From Blattamonas nauphoetae (lineage: Eukaryota; Preaxostyla; Oxymonadida), in assembly GCA_033064195.1 (NCBI GenBank), contig JARBJD010000095.1:171716-235715 (forward strand): a stretch of DNA of 64,000 nt, given 5' to 3'. Position 1 is the stretch's first letter. Each line of letters opens with the position of its first letter. The notes under the pieces were generated by a model. That model searched no databases and was not told where the DNA came from. It saw only the letters and a list, made by a program, of their open reading frames with translations. The position numbers were made by a program, and so were the translations under genes. Below, one piece after another: positions 10,216 to 23,061 of the stretch.

Positions 10216-13014
10216 GTGATGGATACACATACACTCTCAAATCCATCTCCAGATAACTGTTCGTTTTCATCACAATATCCTCCGAATCCTCACGAATCAA
10301 CTCTCACATCAAGGCCAAGACCGAATAAGACTAAAACACAACAATCTTTCAAAACAAATGATCAGATTTTGCAGTATTCTCCGCTTTCAAACCGAAAGAA
10401 CCATCCTTCCTACTCTATTCCATCAGCCCGTTCACGTTCACATTCTCATTCTTTGAATGACCCGCCATATGTAACTCGGGAACGACCAGCATATGCATTT
10501 CAATACGCATTTGAACATCATCCATCAATACTCACATCTTCGCAGACAAAAGGCCTTCTCGACGGCCACGTGATGTCTGGACGCTCTATCAATCCTCTTC
10601 TTCTTTCTCGAGCTGAACAGCGAGCGCGCCCAGATACTAGTCCCGCTACTAGTACGTTTTCTTTTGCGGATTCTCCGGTTATCCGTGCAAGAACTGCAAA
10701 ACAGCTCACCCAGAGGCAACTCCACATCCAATCACTCTCCCTTCGTGAATCTGCGAAGAAATCGCAAACTTCGCGCACATTTTCCCCAACGCGATCCGAT
10801 TCTCCCGCTTCATTGCGACGTAGCATCTCACCGAATCTTGATTCTGAACGTTCTGGTCAGTCAACCGCACAGACCAACATTAACCTCCCCTCGGAACTAA
10901 CTCCATCTCACGTCTCCGATTCCACAGATTACATCTATCAGGGTGGATTCCAAGGATCAGCTACTCGGCCAACAACGCAGGAACCGACAAGACGCCGCCA
11001 ACTCACTTCACCCGATATTGAAAGAGAAAAGATGAGAATGACGTCAAAATCGCAGACATTTCTGGATAATTCTACTTCAATGACAATACCTCACAGTTTC
11101 AGAACAACTCTTCCTCAATTCACGTCGCAAATCCCCGTCGATCTCCCCGTCAGCTATCCTCCGTCTGTTGCGTCTATCCCTTCACGAAACACAATCCAAC
11201 CTCAATCCAAAACTCTCAGAATGACAAACACACCCATTTCAGCGCCAAAAGAGTATCCAAACTCTCCGATGACAATGAAGAAGGTCTTCACGTTTCTGTC
11301 GAAGCACGACGAGGAGGGCGAGGTCCCTGTCTCTCGTCGCAATTCACTCACACCTACCGACAACAGCTCTCTCTCCCCACACAGCTACGACTCGCCTGTC
11401 CTCCGCTCTGCCCATCTCTACAACCAGCCTCTCTCGCCTGGACCAAACGGATCGTTCGCAAAAACAAACGCGGACATGCAACGGCGATTGGCGAAGGACG
11501 AGCAGATTGTGGCCGATCTGAAGAACAATCTGGAGACCCTTTCGAAAGGACAACGCGAGGACGTCATTCAATACACGCCTGTCCCTCCGCTGCGGATGAC
11601 CTGGCAGCTCAGCGCGAACGACTTCGCCGACCTCGCCCAAGTCAAGTTCCTGACAGACGTGAACACGCCCTTCGTCGACCTCATCGACAACAACACAGAG
11701 CGCCTCCACTCGTCCGTCCGGCGGAGGAGGCTCTCGTCGCGCGAAGACCTTCGCCGGTCGAACCAGTTTGCTGTCACACGCGAACGGGACGACTCAACGA
11801 TTGTGAGACAGCCCACCTTCCTCTCGTCCAACTCGACCATCCGTGTGGGGTACCTCAGGCGGGGACGACTCCCATCGTCCAACGTCCCGTCCATCAGCCG
11901 CTCCCACGACTTCTATCCCGACGGACGGGCAGAACGGAAGCGGAGCATGTCGCTTGACAGGCACCCAAAGTTTGCGCCTCCGAAGCAGAACCACAAGTCA
12001 GTCTTTGGATCCACAGTCGACATCACTCGGAAGGATTCGGTGACACCGACGCGAAAGACTATCTTTGCTGAGCTCACCGCGAGACCAAAGAAGAGGAGGG
12101 CACAGCAGTACCATCCGTTGGAGCCGACAGACTCCAAACAGTACGCGAGGAAGAGCAAGATCCGACGTTCTCTGATCGAATCAACCCCGGCCGAGTTGAT
12201 GGTGCAGCAGCTCTTGGACGAAACGCATCCTTCGCACAGTGAAGGGACTCAGAGGAGAACTCACACGTTCACACCGCATCACACATCCCCACATCTCCCA
12301 CAAAGGTCAGCACAGAACAGCGACGATGACTTCGATCAGGACAAGAAGTCCTCCACCATCGCGTCTCCTCATCAATCAGGGCAATCCCATCCTTCTCATC
12401 AGGACTCGTTGGAGAACCCGCCAAATCCAACATCATCCTCCGACGATTCTGCCAGCATCACGTCCGACCCAGCAATCGTCACCGAACTGTCCAGCAACTC
12501 GTCGCTGGAACCTCGCCCGGCAAGTCAGTCGTCGTCGTTCTCTGAAGTCCTCCAACGCAAACTTGGACACTCCGCCAGCATCCCTCAGCCAATCAGTGTG
12601 GATGAGATCCACGAAACGTCGCCTCCCAGTTCACAGCCTCGCCAGTCTCACCAACTCATCCCTGACTTCATCTCACCCAAACTCCCCCAATCACCCAGCC
12701 TCGGCAGGGTCAATGTTCCCTTCCAGAGTGCACCGTCGCCTCGCCGGTCTCAATCCCCACACTCAAAGAAGAGCACAGTTGAGGTCATCTCCACCATCAG
12801 ACAGATCAACTCGGAAATCAACAAGCAGCGCGAAGAGGCCGAGCTGGATCTGGTCGAGCAGGAGCAGTGGTGGGTCGAGAAGACAATCTACAAACCACCA
12901 AAGAAGGTCCAGCAGTTCATCTTTGAGGTATCCTTCATCTTTTATCACTGCCTTTAGCAATCTCCACACAGAAACCTTCGCTCTCACCTACTGCCTCCCA
13001 ATAGCACTGATTGA
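10216..13014 (+). CDS. Unknown 922-aa Ser/Pro/Arg-rich, mostly disordered protein
   Basis: Not recognised. The frame runs from 10216. A 30-nt intron (12928-12957, GTATCC..TTTAG) is inferred because removing it gives a smooth end at the TGA at 13012-13014; without it the frame stops at 12957. The protein is rich in Ser, Pro, Arg and Gln, with numerous SP/TP sites. One short part (about 415-480) is more ordered and predicted helical (DEQIVADLKNNLETL), and a helical segment with repeated Glu/Gln/Trp closes the protein (about 860-900). Such composition is common in cytoskeletal linkers, but no function is claimed. Base composition changes sharply near 11280 from AT-rich to GC-rich in mid-gene. 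Confidence 0.6.
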
Positions 13015-13222
13015 TGACATGGTAACTTGATTCCTCTTTCCTTTCTCTCCTGATTTCATTTATTTGTTATGGTTTAGTGATTCTATCGAGGTCTTTGTTT
13101 TCAGTTGAGTTTCTCTTTTCTCATCTCGCCTGTTTTCGGACGGTTGATTTGTTGGGAAAGGCTATACCACACAAACAAGGAAACAGATGAAATGAAAAAT
13201 GAAGAAGAATGAAGATATGAGC

Positions 13223-14527
13223 TCATGAGAGTTGGATAAGACTGATCAGGGCTCGTCTGATTGCTCTAAAGTGGAAGAACTTGATGCGACCATCCGAAGA
13301 GAGCGACACATCTTGAGTATTGAAGTTGACCAGATGATACGCATCAATATTCATTGCCATGGCCTTTTTAACTTCAGAAAGAAGTCTAAAGAGCACAGGA
13401 GACACAACGTTCCATTGAACAGGATTCATTTGGACAGGGTCGTCGTCAGGAGGCTCGTCATTATCTGCATCATCATCGAGCCGGAATCCATCGCGTTTAA
13501 GTTGTTCTTTATATGACAAGAGCTGTTTGGTGGGATTTTGAGGTATTTGAAAGGATTTTGTTGATTGAGTATGATCTGTTAAGACATCTGAGGCTTCAAA
13601 TGGATCGATTGCTAGATTTTCAAAAACTTTGGGATATGAAGGCGGATGAGAATCCTGTCCAAGAAGTTTTCGTGTAGGAGCAACGTATTGAGTCGTTTGG
13701 TCAGGAGAACGAAAAACAGGAGGTTTGGAGAGTGAATCAAGCAATTGTTTTGGTATCATGGCTTTTACAATTTCAGCAACTCGTTCAGGAACAAAACAAA
13801 TTTTGATGGTATGAATTTCTGCTCGAGTCAAGACGAATGGAGGAGACATTTCAAGTTGTATTGTGTTTGGTGGCGTTTTCATTAATTTCTTGGATTCCTC
13901 CAGGTGAACTATGAAATCCTGTATATCACTGGATTTAGAATGAGCAGTTGATGGATTTTGAAGCGGATCCATGTCCTTCGAAATGGTGTCTTCTCCAAGT
14001 GGTAAACAGAGGAAACGTTCTGCAAGTGAACGCATTTCAAAAGGCGATAATTGAAACGGCATAACATGACAATCATATGACTTTGTAAACCATCTTAAGA
14101 ATGACATGGATAATGCACGTTCCCCAGAGATCAGAAGCAATGGATAGAACCTTCAGAAAAAATGTGAAAAAAGTCAAGACACAGACTCACTACCAAGTGA
14201 CGGATTTTTTTCCGAGGCCCCACCACATAGAATAGCTGTCATGACCCTGCTAGTCGGATCATCTAAGGAGAATCCATGAATTACAACTGATTCATTGAAC
14301 GAGGGATCGAGTCTCGCGAGGGTCCGGACACAAAGACTTTGAATTTTCAAAAAAACATCTGCTTGTGTGGTTCTTTGTTCATTTCGAAAGAAACTAGCGA
14401 GGTCTCTGAGATATAGGGGTTCATGACCAGGCTTTGAGAATGTAGCTCCAAAGAGCGGACTTAGACGAAACATCGACCAGGTTCGATTGAGAACATCCAG
14501 CCAACAATAAATGGGGTTGTACTCCAT
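13223..14527 (-). CDS. CENPL: CENP-L (Iml3) homologue, inner kinetochore
   Basis: Inferred exons 14187-14527 and 13223-14150 (36-nt intron, donor GTCTGT, acceptor GAAG) give a 422-aa product. The similarity I see is to CENP-L of the constitutive centromere network. An N-terminal block (WSMFRLSPLFG..) matches the family's R.tPLy start. A central block, FYPLLLISGE..LRWFTKSYDC, matches the conserved LPLfL..G....W...tFDC segment, followed by PFQLSPFEM. The C-terminus, VSLSSDGRIKFFHFRAIRRAL, matches the DGkiKi....l..vL ending. CENP-L pairs with CENP-N and contacts CENP-A nucleosomes. The length slightly exceeds animal CENP-L because of a disordered loop (about 290-350). Its start codon is 91 bp from that of DNAAF11 on the other strand. 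Confidence 0.75.
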
Positions 14528-14618
14528 ATCGAATCTTGGCAGGTGTGATGGATGGCGTGATTGGTGTGTTTTGCAGATCGACCCGTTACAACTTGTTTTA
14601 TACTCCCTTCGTTATAAA

Positions 14619-16174
14619 ATGGTTAGAATCACAGAGGACCTTCTGAGAAAGCGAAGTGAACATAATGAAGGAGTTCTCTCTGATCTTGTCTGTTTCTTTT
14701 GATTTTTTCAGCGGTACAGGAAGAAATAGCTCTCCACCAGTTCGATATCGAAAAGATCGAACTTATTGACAGAGCCTGCCCCAAACTTCAAATATTGCTT
14801 ATGCAGAACAACCTTGTTGGGAAGATTGGTTTTTGCCAGATTATTTTTTCATTGTTACTCATTTTGATGATGAAGAGGGATTGAACCGCTTGCATCAGCT
14901 TAGATACCTGAATCTGACGTTAAATCTCATCACCCGGATCGAGAATCTCGGAAGTTGTGAAGATCTCAATAAATTAGATCTGACTTGCAATTTTATTGTA
15001 GAATTAACCACCGTCGAATCTCTATCGCATCTACACCACTTTCAGATCCTGTACTTCCCTTATTTATCATCATTATTTGAAGATATCTAACGGGTAATCC
15101 ATGTACCACATATACGGATTATCGAGATTACGTAATTAGTGTTCTCCCTCATCTCCAAGAACTTGATGGTGAAGAGGTCACCAAAACCGAAAGACTCAAG
15201 GCCGAATCAAACAAAGATCGTCTTAGAAGTTCTATTGTGGTCCAGCAGGAAGAAGGTCTAAAGAAATTCAATCATGCACGAGAAAAGCAAAAGCGAATCC
15301 TTGAAAATGAAGAACGGAAGGCAAAGGAAAAAGAGCAAAGAGAAATGGACCGTCTATTAGGAAAGCCTGTTGTTGAAGAGCCAGCCGAGGTGGAAGAAGG
15401 CACAATTGAGAAAGAAGAAGATGAAGACGATGGTCCCCCTCCACTCGAAGAGCCCGATCCGTCTGTTCCCTTCTTTGCATCATCGACTCTCATCTCTCCT
15501 CATTTCCAACAGGTTCAACTATGTTCCTGAAGTGCGTCTCCAGGCACATCATGAAATTCAGCGGAAAAAGGAAGAGGAGGATCCAGAGACAAAGAAGAAA
15601 AAGATGGAAAAGGAGAAGCAGGAGAGGGAGCGAGAGGAAGCAAGGAAGAAACTTGTGAGGGACGATGGGACGATTATTCAGAAGAACGAAGGGCAATGGG
15701 TTTGACTCCATGACTGTTCATCCAATCCCTCTCGTCTTTCAGGATTTCCGATTCTACGAAGACACGCCGCCAGGGACGATCACACTCGAAATCAAACTCA
15801 GCAGATATTTGGACGTCTCGCTCATGAAGACGGAAGTCCACCCGTCACACGTGATGGTCGAAGTGAAGGGGAAGGTGCTCCAACTCAAATATCCGTTCGA
15901 GGTCCAATCTGACAAAGCCGAGGCCTCTCGCAGCGATGCAACGGGCGGTATGCCACTCCCTCTGATTCATCCATCTTTGTTGTCCACAGTGCTCAGAATC
16001 ACTGTTCCCAAAGTCAACCCGAAAGACTCCTTCTACGGCGGAATAGACCACACTCCGATCAACCTCACGGGGAAGCCAAAGAAGGAGTTGAAGGACATGC
16101 CCCTCCACTCCACATCGGTTCGTGGGGAGTTCTCAAACGCTGCACTCGACTCTCGTCAGAGGCGGCGTTTCTGA
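14619..16174 (+). CDS. DNAAF11: DNAAF11 (LRRC6/tilB), axonemal dynein assembly factor
   Basis: Cytoplasmic factor that works with co-chaperones to preassemble axonemal dynein arms. Six exons: 14619-14691, 14712-14828, 14876-15050, 15083-15460, 15513-15699, 15743-16174. They sum to exactly 454 codons (453 aa, about the animal length). The N-terminus ITEDLLRKRSEHN is the family signature. SDS22-like LRRs follow (ILLMQNNLVGKIE, LRYLNLTLNLITRIENL, KLDLTCNFI), then an LRR cap (LTGNPC..Y..YRDYVISVLP.L..LDG). A charged coiled coil precedes a C-terminal CS/p23-like domain (ITLEIKLSRYLDVSLMKTEV, VMVEVKGK..QL). Introns are 20, 47, 32, 52 and 43 nt. The presence of this gene argues that the organism has motile cilia. 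Confidence 0.93.
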
Positions 16175-16299
16175 ACAGGGCAGAGACTCTTCATTTGTTT
16201 CATGTTTTGTTTGTCTTGATTCAACCACTCGAAAAGAAGAATTTGCAAATCAAGATGGTGTTGGAATGAAGAGACAAACAAGAGTTTTCAAAGACTGAA

Positions 16300-19200
16300 T
16301 TAAGTTGAGAAATCATCATCTTCTGCGATGGGCTCTGTGTTCTGAACCATCCTGCTGAGAACCGAAGAATGTCCTTCAATGACCTTGTACAGATCCCGCA
16401 TCTCTTCATTGAGAGAGTTGAAGAGCTGGATGAGCTGTCTCTCCCACTGGTTCAGGACTGGTTTTCTGGCTGAGCGAGGTGATGGGAAGACCACGGCTGG
16501 TCCGTCCGTGGCGACTGTCGGAGAGTGAGGGGCAGTGACTGTGTCCAGTGATTCTGTTGGAGCAAGTGCCGATGGGATTTCTGGAGAGAGTTCTTCGTTC
16601 TCTCCTTCCGGTTGAGGTGCTTCGATCGGGGTGGTTGGAGGCGGGAGAGCTTGCGGTTCGTCTGTCAAGCTGTCTGGAGCGTTGTCATTCTTTTCCATAT
16701 TCTTTGTAATTGTGTCGATGAGGTTCTCTTCGTACGAGTTCAGAGTCTCCATCATTTTGATCATCAGAAGACGATATTCCCGCCCAAACTTCACGCCAAG
16801 AACTTCAGCCTTGTCCGATATCTTTGAAGCTGCATCCGTCGTCGACGATGAGACGTTGTGAAGAGCTTGTTGGACCACGCCCATCTGCTTCTCAATCGCG
16901 CCAACATTCCCTCCGTTGAAGCCGGACTCCTCCATCACCGAATCGAGCTGCTTGAGGAGCGGGATGGTGCTTCCATTCACTTGTTCTTCGATTCGAGACC
17001 ACGTGGCTGTCCACTTTCCAGAAATCACGCTTTTCCACTCCGAAAAATCCATCGTTCCATCTGCTGGTTCTTTTGCTCCTTTGTCGATGGCATCTGTGAT
17101 TGACTTGACCGACATCTTCATTTTGTTTCTTCGTCGCCGTCGCTTATTCGTCTGCTGGAAGACCTTGCCCATCGCAGCATCTTCCATCAGATGGTCGAAC
17201 CCAACCTCCGTTCTGAGTGAAGACGGTGCTCTTCGATTGTCCCTCCCCATCGATCGGTGGATGGTACTGAACTGTGAGGACACAGACTGCTGGAAGAGTG
17301 AATTTAGTGTCAGGATGTACGCAAAGCGGTGGAAGAAAGGGGTGTGTCTGTCTGACAAATCGGATGAGTGCTGATCGGCAGCAAAGATTGCGTAGAGCGG
17401 GCTGCCGTCCTGGAGGAGCGTGTCCATCTGACTTTGAAGCTTGCCTCTGCGTGTGTGAAATTGGGGCTCGAAAGGATGGAGGAGGGTGGAGATGAACGTC
17501 CTGACCGAGAACGGTGATTGAGAGACGATGAAAGACCCGAGCACGTTTTGAGAGAAGAAGCCGCCATCGAAGACGATTTGGAGGATGTGGTTCTCGTTCA
17601 AGTCTGTTGACTTGAGGGAGGGGAGGATCCTCCGGATGAGTTTCTGGAAGAGGGTGAAGTTGAGAGTGGGGGAGGCTGTTTTGAGGAGGGACTGTGCTTC
17701 CTGGAACGACACGTAGCCGTCGTCGTCGGTGTCGTGTTCTCTGAAGAAGGTGTCGACCTGCTGGATGAAGAGCGAGCGAGAGTTGTTGAAGAGGCCGAGC
17801 AGGATTCGGTAGAAGAGTTGGATGTGCACGAATTGAGGAGGCTCCGGGTCAGGAGCTCTCGACCTGCGTTGGAGTGTGTTTGTGTGATCTGGAATTGTTA
17901 TGCTCGACTTCAGCTTGGAGTCTCTGGGTGACGGGAAGGCTGTGCTGTCGAATGTGACGTTTCCTGAGCGAACGTTGTTGTCTGCTACAGTTGACGGAAG
18001 AATCGGGCTGAGAGGAGCATCCATGAACGATCTGGCGCTTTCAACGAGAGTGTGGATGTTTCGTCGCTCAAGGAAGTCAGTTGACTTGTTCGCCGCCTGC
18101 TTCAACAGGACGACTAGTTCGTTCCAGCTTTCCTCAGACAAAAAGGTGAATAGGAGTGATGTCAGCATGAGTGCGAGTTCGAGGGGGATGAAGGACTGCA
18201 CCACGCGGTTGGGGGCGTCTGAGAGGACGAGTGGATGAACAGTGCGGTATTGGATCATGGCTGTCTCCGTGACTGTCTTCAGAGTGGTGTAGAAGTTGAT
18301 GTGGTCGGTGTGGTATGTTCCATTCAGGAAAAGGGAGAAGATTGCGATTTCGTCGCTGATCCCTTGGAACCGCGACACTGCATCGTTGATCTCACTCATC
18401 TGCTGCTGGACGAGACTCTTCACGCCGTACTGCTGAGTGACCCACGAGGTGAGGTATTCGGCGAGGGTGGGAGGGATCGAGCTTGTCTTTCGTGCAGTCA
18501 CTGCTGTCGCTTCAAGCTCATCCATCACCATCCGAGACAGCCGTTGGATCCAGAAGAGAGATCGCTGCTTGGGTTTTGTTTCAGACTGCTTCTGTTTCTG
18601 TGGTGCCTTGTTTTGGACTGGAAGAGACCCTGTTCCGATGAGCGTTGACGAGATCACCGAGAACCCTCCCACGTGGCTCACATCGTTCTGTGTGATGGCT
18701 GATAGAGAGAAGGGCTGTGATGTGAGATTGGGGAGTGAGACTGGCTCTGCGTCACGAGGAGCAAGAGGCGGGATTTCGATCTGAGGAACAGACAGCATCC
18801 GCTCCATCCGATTCAGTTTGTCCCAAACTGCCGTCATTTTCGATTCAACTGTGTTGAGCTTCTCGATTTCGTCTCGGTATTCCATCTCTCCAGAGTCTGC
18901 CCTGATCGGCGTGGTCAACTCCTGCTGTGGTGTGGACAGAGGTGCGAGCCGACCCGGTGTGGCCTGTCTTTCAGTCGGGAGCTTCCTGTCTTGTGCCGGA
19001 GTTCGTTCGGGGAGAGGTGTTGCGTTGTTAGTGACAGGTTGGGTCTTCTCAGCCTTGTCCACATCCACACCGAGAGAGGATTCGATTGTTGACAACTTCT
19101 CGTTTGCCAAAATTGTGGCTTTTATCAAATAATCAAACAATCCGTGCGTCTGCGTCGACACTGTCACAACATCTCGTTCTGTCTGTGACCCGCTCTGTTC

Positions 19201-22200
19201 GACGGTTGGAGCTGGTGGTGCCTTCTGCGGAGGCGACTGCTCCCGGGAGAATTGCCGCAGACTGACTGGGAGAGGTCGGTTCTGCATTTGAGACGAAGTG
19301 CGAGATCCAATTTCACGGCGATCCACTTTGTGTTTGGTTCGCTTCCGTTCTCCAGACGCTGGTTTCTCGACGGGAGGATCGCCATCCTCAAAGTTCACAT
19401 TCACGCCGACTGATGTCTTTGTCCTCGCTGGACTCAGTTTGAGTGCTTCGTCCATCTGCCAGTCAGGAATGTCTTCGGCTGGCCCATAACCGATGACGAC
19501 GATGCTGCTGTCGTTGGAGTCTGCTGGTGTTCCGTCGAAGCTTCGTCCGTACACTTTGTGCAGTGTCTGGCTTCCCATCGTGTCGTTCAGTTTACTTTCC
19601 ACAGTCATCGAGCGTTGTCGAGCTGCTGCGTAATTTCCTTCAGCATCAGCCGTGTCTGATTCGGATCCTGAGCGAATTGTGTCTGAGAAGGGAATGTTCG
19701 ACGGTTGGAGTGGAGAACGAGGGGTGACTGACGTGGGGAGGGGAGATCGGAGAAGCTTTTCGTTTCTCGACCGATTGAAAGTGTCCGAGTGAGTGGTCAA
19801 CTTTGGACTCACCTGCGTTGAGACGGTAATCCCGACGGATTCGATCCGGATTGGGGAGGGGACTCTTGGCGACACTTTCTTCGGAGCTTCGAATGATGGC
19901 TCCGGTTCTTCGACGGCTGACTCATCGAGTGAGCGTCGAGCAGCGTCAAAGAGAGAGAGGAAGGCCACCCCAACCAGCGTGTCTGTCATCATCTCTCTGT
20001 CTGTTTTGGGGACGTCGATTGGTTCAGAGAATGGTCGGACTTCGGGAGTCACGGCCACAGCGCCGGGAGTGACTGAGTCAAGATAGAGGTGATCAGCAAG
20101 AAGAGGCTCTGGTTGGAATGAAACAGGCGATGTCACCACACCCACACTGCTCGAAGGGACGGGAGAGGTGATCAAGCCAACGCTGTTCGAAGCGACGGGA
20201 GAGGTGGTCTGGCCAAAACTGTGTTGAGAGAGACGTGACGTCATTGGGTCGTGCGAGTTGTCCACCATCTCTTCTCGTTCTGTGATGGCTCCAGCTGACA
20301 ATCCGTCCCCAAACGAGAAAGGCGATGACGTCGGAAGAGGCAGCCTGTGAGACGATGCCGTGGCGACTGGTTGGAGAAGATGTTTGGAGCTGACGCGGGA
20401 AAGGACCTTTTCCTGCTGCTCCTTCAGATCGTCCTGCAGTTCTTCCTTCTCATTTTCGAAAGACGCCAGAACATTCTTCAGATTCGCGTTTTTCTGCTGA
20501 ATCTCTTCGATTTCTTTGGCCAGCTTGCTCATTTCCGCGTTGGCACTGTTCTTCATCTTCATCAGATCCTCCATGGCCGAATTGTTTTCTGTGAGTTGTT
20601 TGACCTTCTCTTCCTCCTCCTTTCTCAGAAGCTCTTCGTGTTCTCGTGCGGCTTTCTCTTCGGCAGCATCTGCGTTGGCTTGCTCAAGTTTGGCTGAGAG
20701 TTTCGCGTTCTCTTCGGCCATTCTCTCCATCTCTTCTTGCATTTTCTTCTGCTCCTCATCAAGCTTGGCTTTCGAGTCTTCAAGTTCCTGCTTCCACTTG
20801 TTTAGTTCCTCGCGCTTCTTGTCCAGAATCTCTTCGACGCCCTGCTGCATCGACTTCTCTCGCTCAGCATCCAACTCGGCTCGGATTCGTTCTTCCTCCA
20901 TCCTGTCCTTCGCTTCTTCCATCCTCTTTTCCTGCTCCTTCTTCTTTCTGGCATCCTCCGTGTTCTTCATGTTTCGAATCTCGTTCTTCAACTGTTTGTT
21001 CTCCAACTCAGACGCATCCAGTTCGGTTTTGAGTGTTGTTGAGAGGTCTGTCAATCTCTGATTTGTCTCGCTCAGGTTTGTCACACGACGTTCCAGCTCC
21101 TTCTGCTTCTTCTTCGCGTCGACGAGTTGTGTCACCATCGGAATATCGGTCAGGTCGGTCTGTGCTTCGACCTCAACACAGTCGTGCATGATGGTCGTCA
21201 GATGCATTCGGAGATCGCGCAGATAGTCGTGGCTCATGTCACTCTGCAATCCGACGTCGGTCATTGTCTCCATCCGCTCCTTCTGAATCTCGTCGAGCTT
21301 CCGTGCGACCTCTTCTTCGATGTCTTCAGCGATTTCGTCTTCTCTTTCCAAAGCACGCAGTTCAAGATTGGCCTTTGCAGCCATCACACCGCGGATTCTG
21401 CCTTCCATTCCGATGATCACACGAAGCTTGCTCTCCAGTTCGCTCCGGAGATTGACAATCGTTTTGGAGAGTTGGTCGACTCGCTGCATCAACTTGACAT
21501 TTTCGTCTTCGTAGAACACGGCCTGTTGAGACTGTGCGAAGGCGCGCTTGACGGCCTCGTCACGTTCTGTTGAGAGACGGTCGTTGGTCTTTTGGAGGGC
21601 CTGGTATTGAGCAGCGAGGGTGTAGAGGGAGGTGTCAGCAGCGCGGCTGAGATGTTCGTGCTCGGCAGCAGTTTCGATTCTTCGGATGATACCGTCCTTC
21701 TCGGCAAGCGCAGCGGCATGTTCAGCTTCGACAGAATCCAACTTGGTGTGAAGGGAGATGTTCTCCTCTGTGAGCGGAAGGATGTCGTCCGAAGACTGTT
21801 TGTATTCTGCGATCAGCCTCGCAATGAGTCGAGCACGCGGCGCAAACTCGACACTCATCTGTCGAATGAGCTCTTCGGAGACAGAGTCGAGAAGGTGCAT
21901 CTTCTGTTTGATGAGGAGAGTCCTCTCTGCGTTGGCCGCTTTCCCCTTCCGCTCCTCAATGTCTGCAATGTCGGCGTCGAACTGTTGCAAAAGGAGGAGG
22001 GTTTCGGAGCGTGAAGACGGCGTTCGTTCGATGAACATGCTGCGATTCCACTCCGCCTGTTCCTGTTCGAGTGAGAGGACAGTCTCTGTTCCTCGTGTGA
22101 GTGTCTGGTCCTTGTCGAGCTGTCGTGCCTTGACAGGGGAGCCGACTCTGACTTGAGAGGGGAGAGGAGCGATGGTGGCACCGTGCGACTGTTGGTCCTG

Positions 22201-22889
22201 TTGAGTTTTGAGGTTGGCTCGCTTCTCGTTCAAGATCTGCTGACGCTGTTCTCGCACTTTCCGTCGACTCGTTGTTTCCATTTCACTGTGTGCTCCCTCC
22301 CGCTGATAAGAGTTGCCTGTGATGATTGTATTATCTGGAGATTCGGCCGTCCGCAAGCTTCGAGTTTTGTTGGCCGAACGATAGAAGTATTGGAGAGGAC
22401 GATGCTGAGCTCCATCGGAAGCATTCTGAGCAATGCGGTCTGCTCGAGATACATATGGCTGTGGTGAGGACGAAAACTCGAGAGCGGTATCCTAGAGGGA
22501 AGAATTCAGCCTTGAAAAGAAAACCTTTACAAATTGATCAAAAACATTATCTGGTGTATCTGCTCCTGGTAAAATCATTCTAGCAACATATTCCATAGCT
22601 GTGTCATCTGGTGTCCTATTCTTTCGTCTAGATGACGAGGAATTCGCGCCTGTTTTCAGTGATGGGAGTCTTTGATATGATGATGAATTCTTGTCAGATT
22701 TCGTTGATCTACCGGAACAAAATAACATAATAAAGCCGAGAAAGATCCAAACGGCGATTCATCGATTCCAATATCGACGATTCCGTGAGAGGTGAGAAGG
22801 AGAGGTCTGTTGGAGAATTGTGAGCTTTTCACAGGTGTCGACTGTTTGAGATTGTCTCCAAAATCGACCGGAGCATCCACCACACTCAT
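16300..22889 (-). CDS. Giant coiled-coil protein (2159 aa) with EF-hand and axonemal-dynein p33-like segment
   Basis: Best exon set: 22727-22889, 22525-22649, 16300-22491 (introns 77 and 33 nt), 2160 codons in frame; the first junction is less certain. At about residues 250-280 a stretch (SVSEELIRQMSVEFAPRARLIARLIAEY) resembles the start of the axonemal light chain p33/AXDND1 family (pattern eLiRQv...c.eRg.Ll). A long Glu/Lys/Gln-rich coiled coil runs to about residue 800, then Ser/Pro/Thr-rich sequence with repeats of the type SVGxxTSPV, then a helical domain. About residue 1700 there is a canonical EF-hand loop, HDTDDDGYVSFQEA (Asp at 1, 3, 5, Gly at 6, Glu at 12). Ca-binding is likely. A ciliary or basal-body role is inferred from the p33-like part only. 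Confidence 0.65.
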
Positions 22890-23061
22890 AAATTAGGAGA
22901 ATATCGTTTGAATATAGTGATCACAACTGACGTTGACCATCATGAAACTTTCTCAATCAGATGAGTTGGCATAACTCATGAAAAATGTTTAATAAAAGAG
23001 GAGAAATCAATCAAGAGAGTAAAAATTAAAGTATGCATTAAAATAAAGAGGAGTGAAGTGT

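Noticed and set aside
20516-21061. Long plus-strand Ser/Phe-rich frame.
   Set aside because: It is the antisense shadow of Glu/Lys-rich coiled-coil codons of the giant protein.
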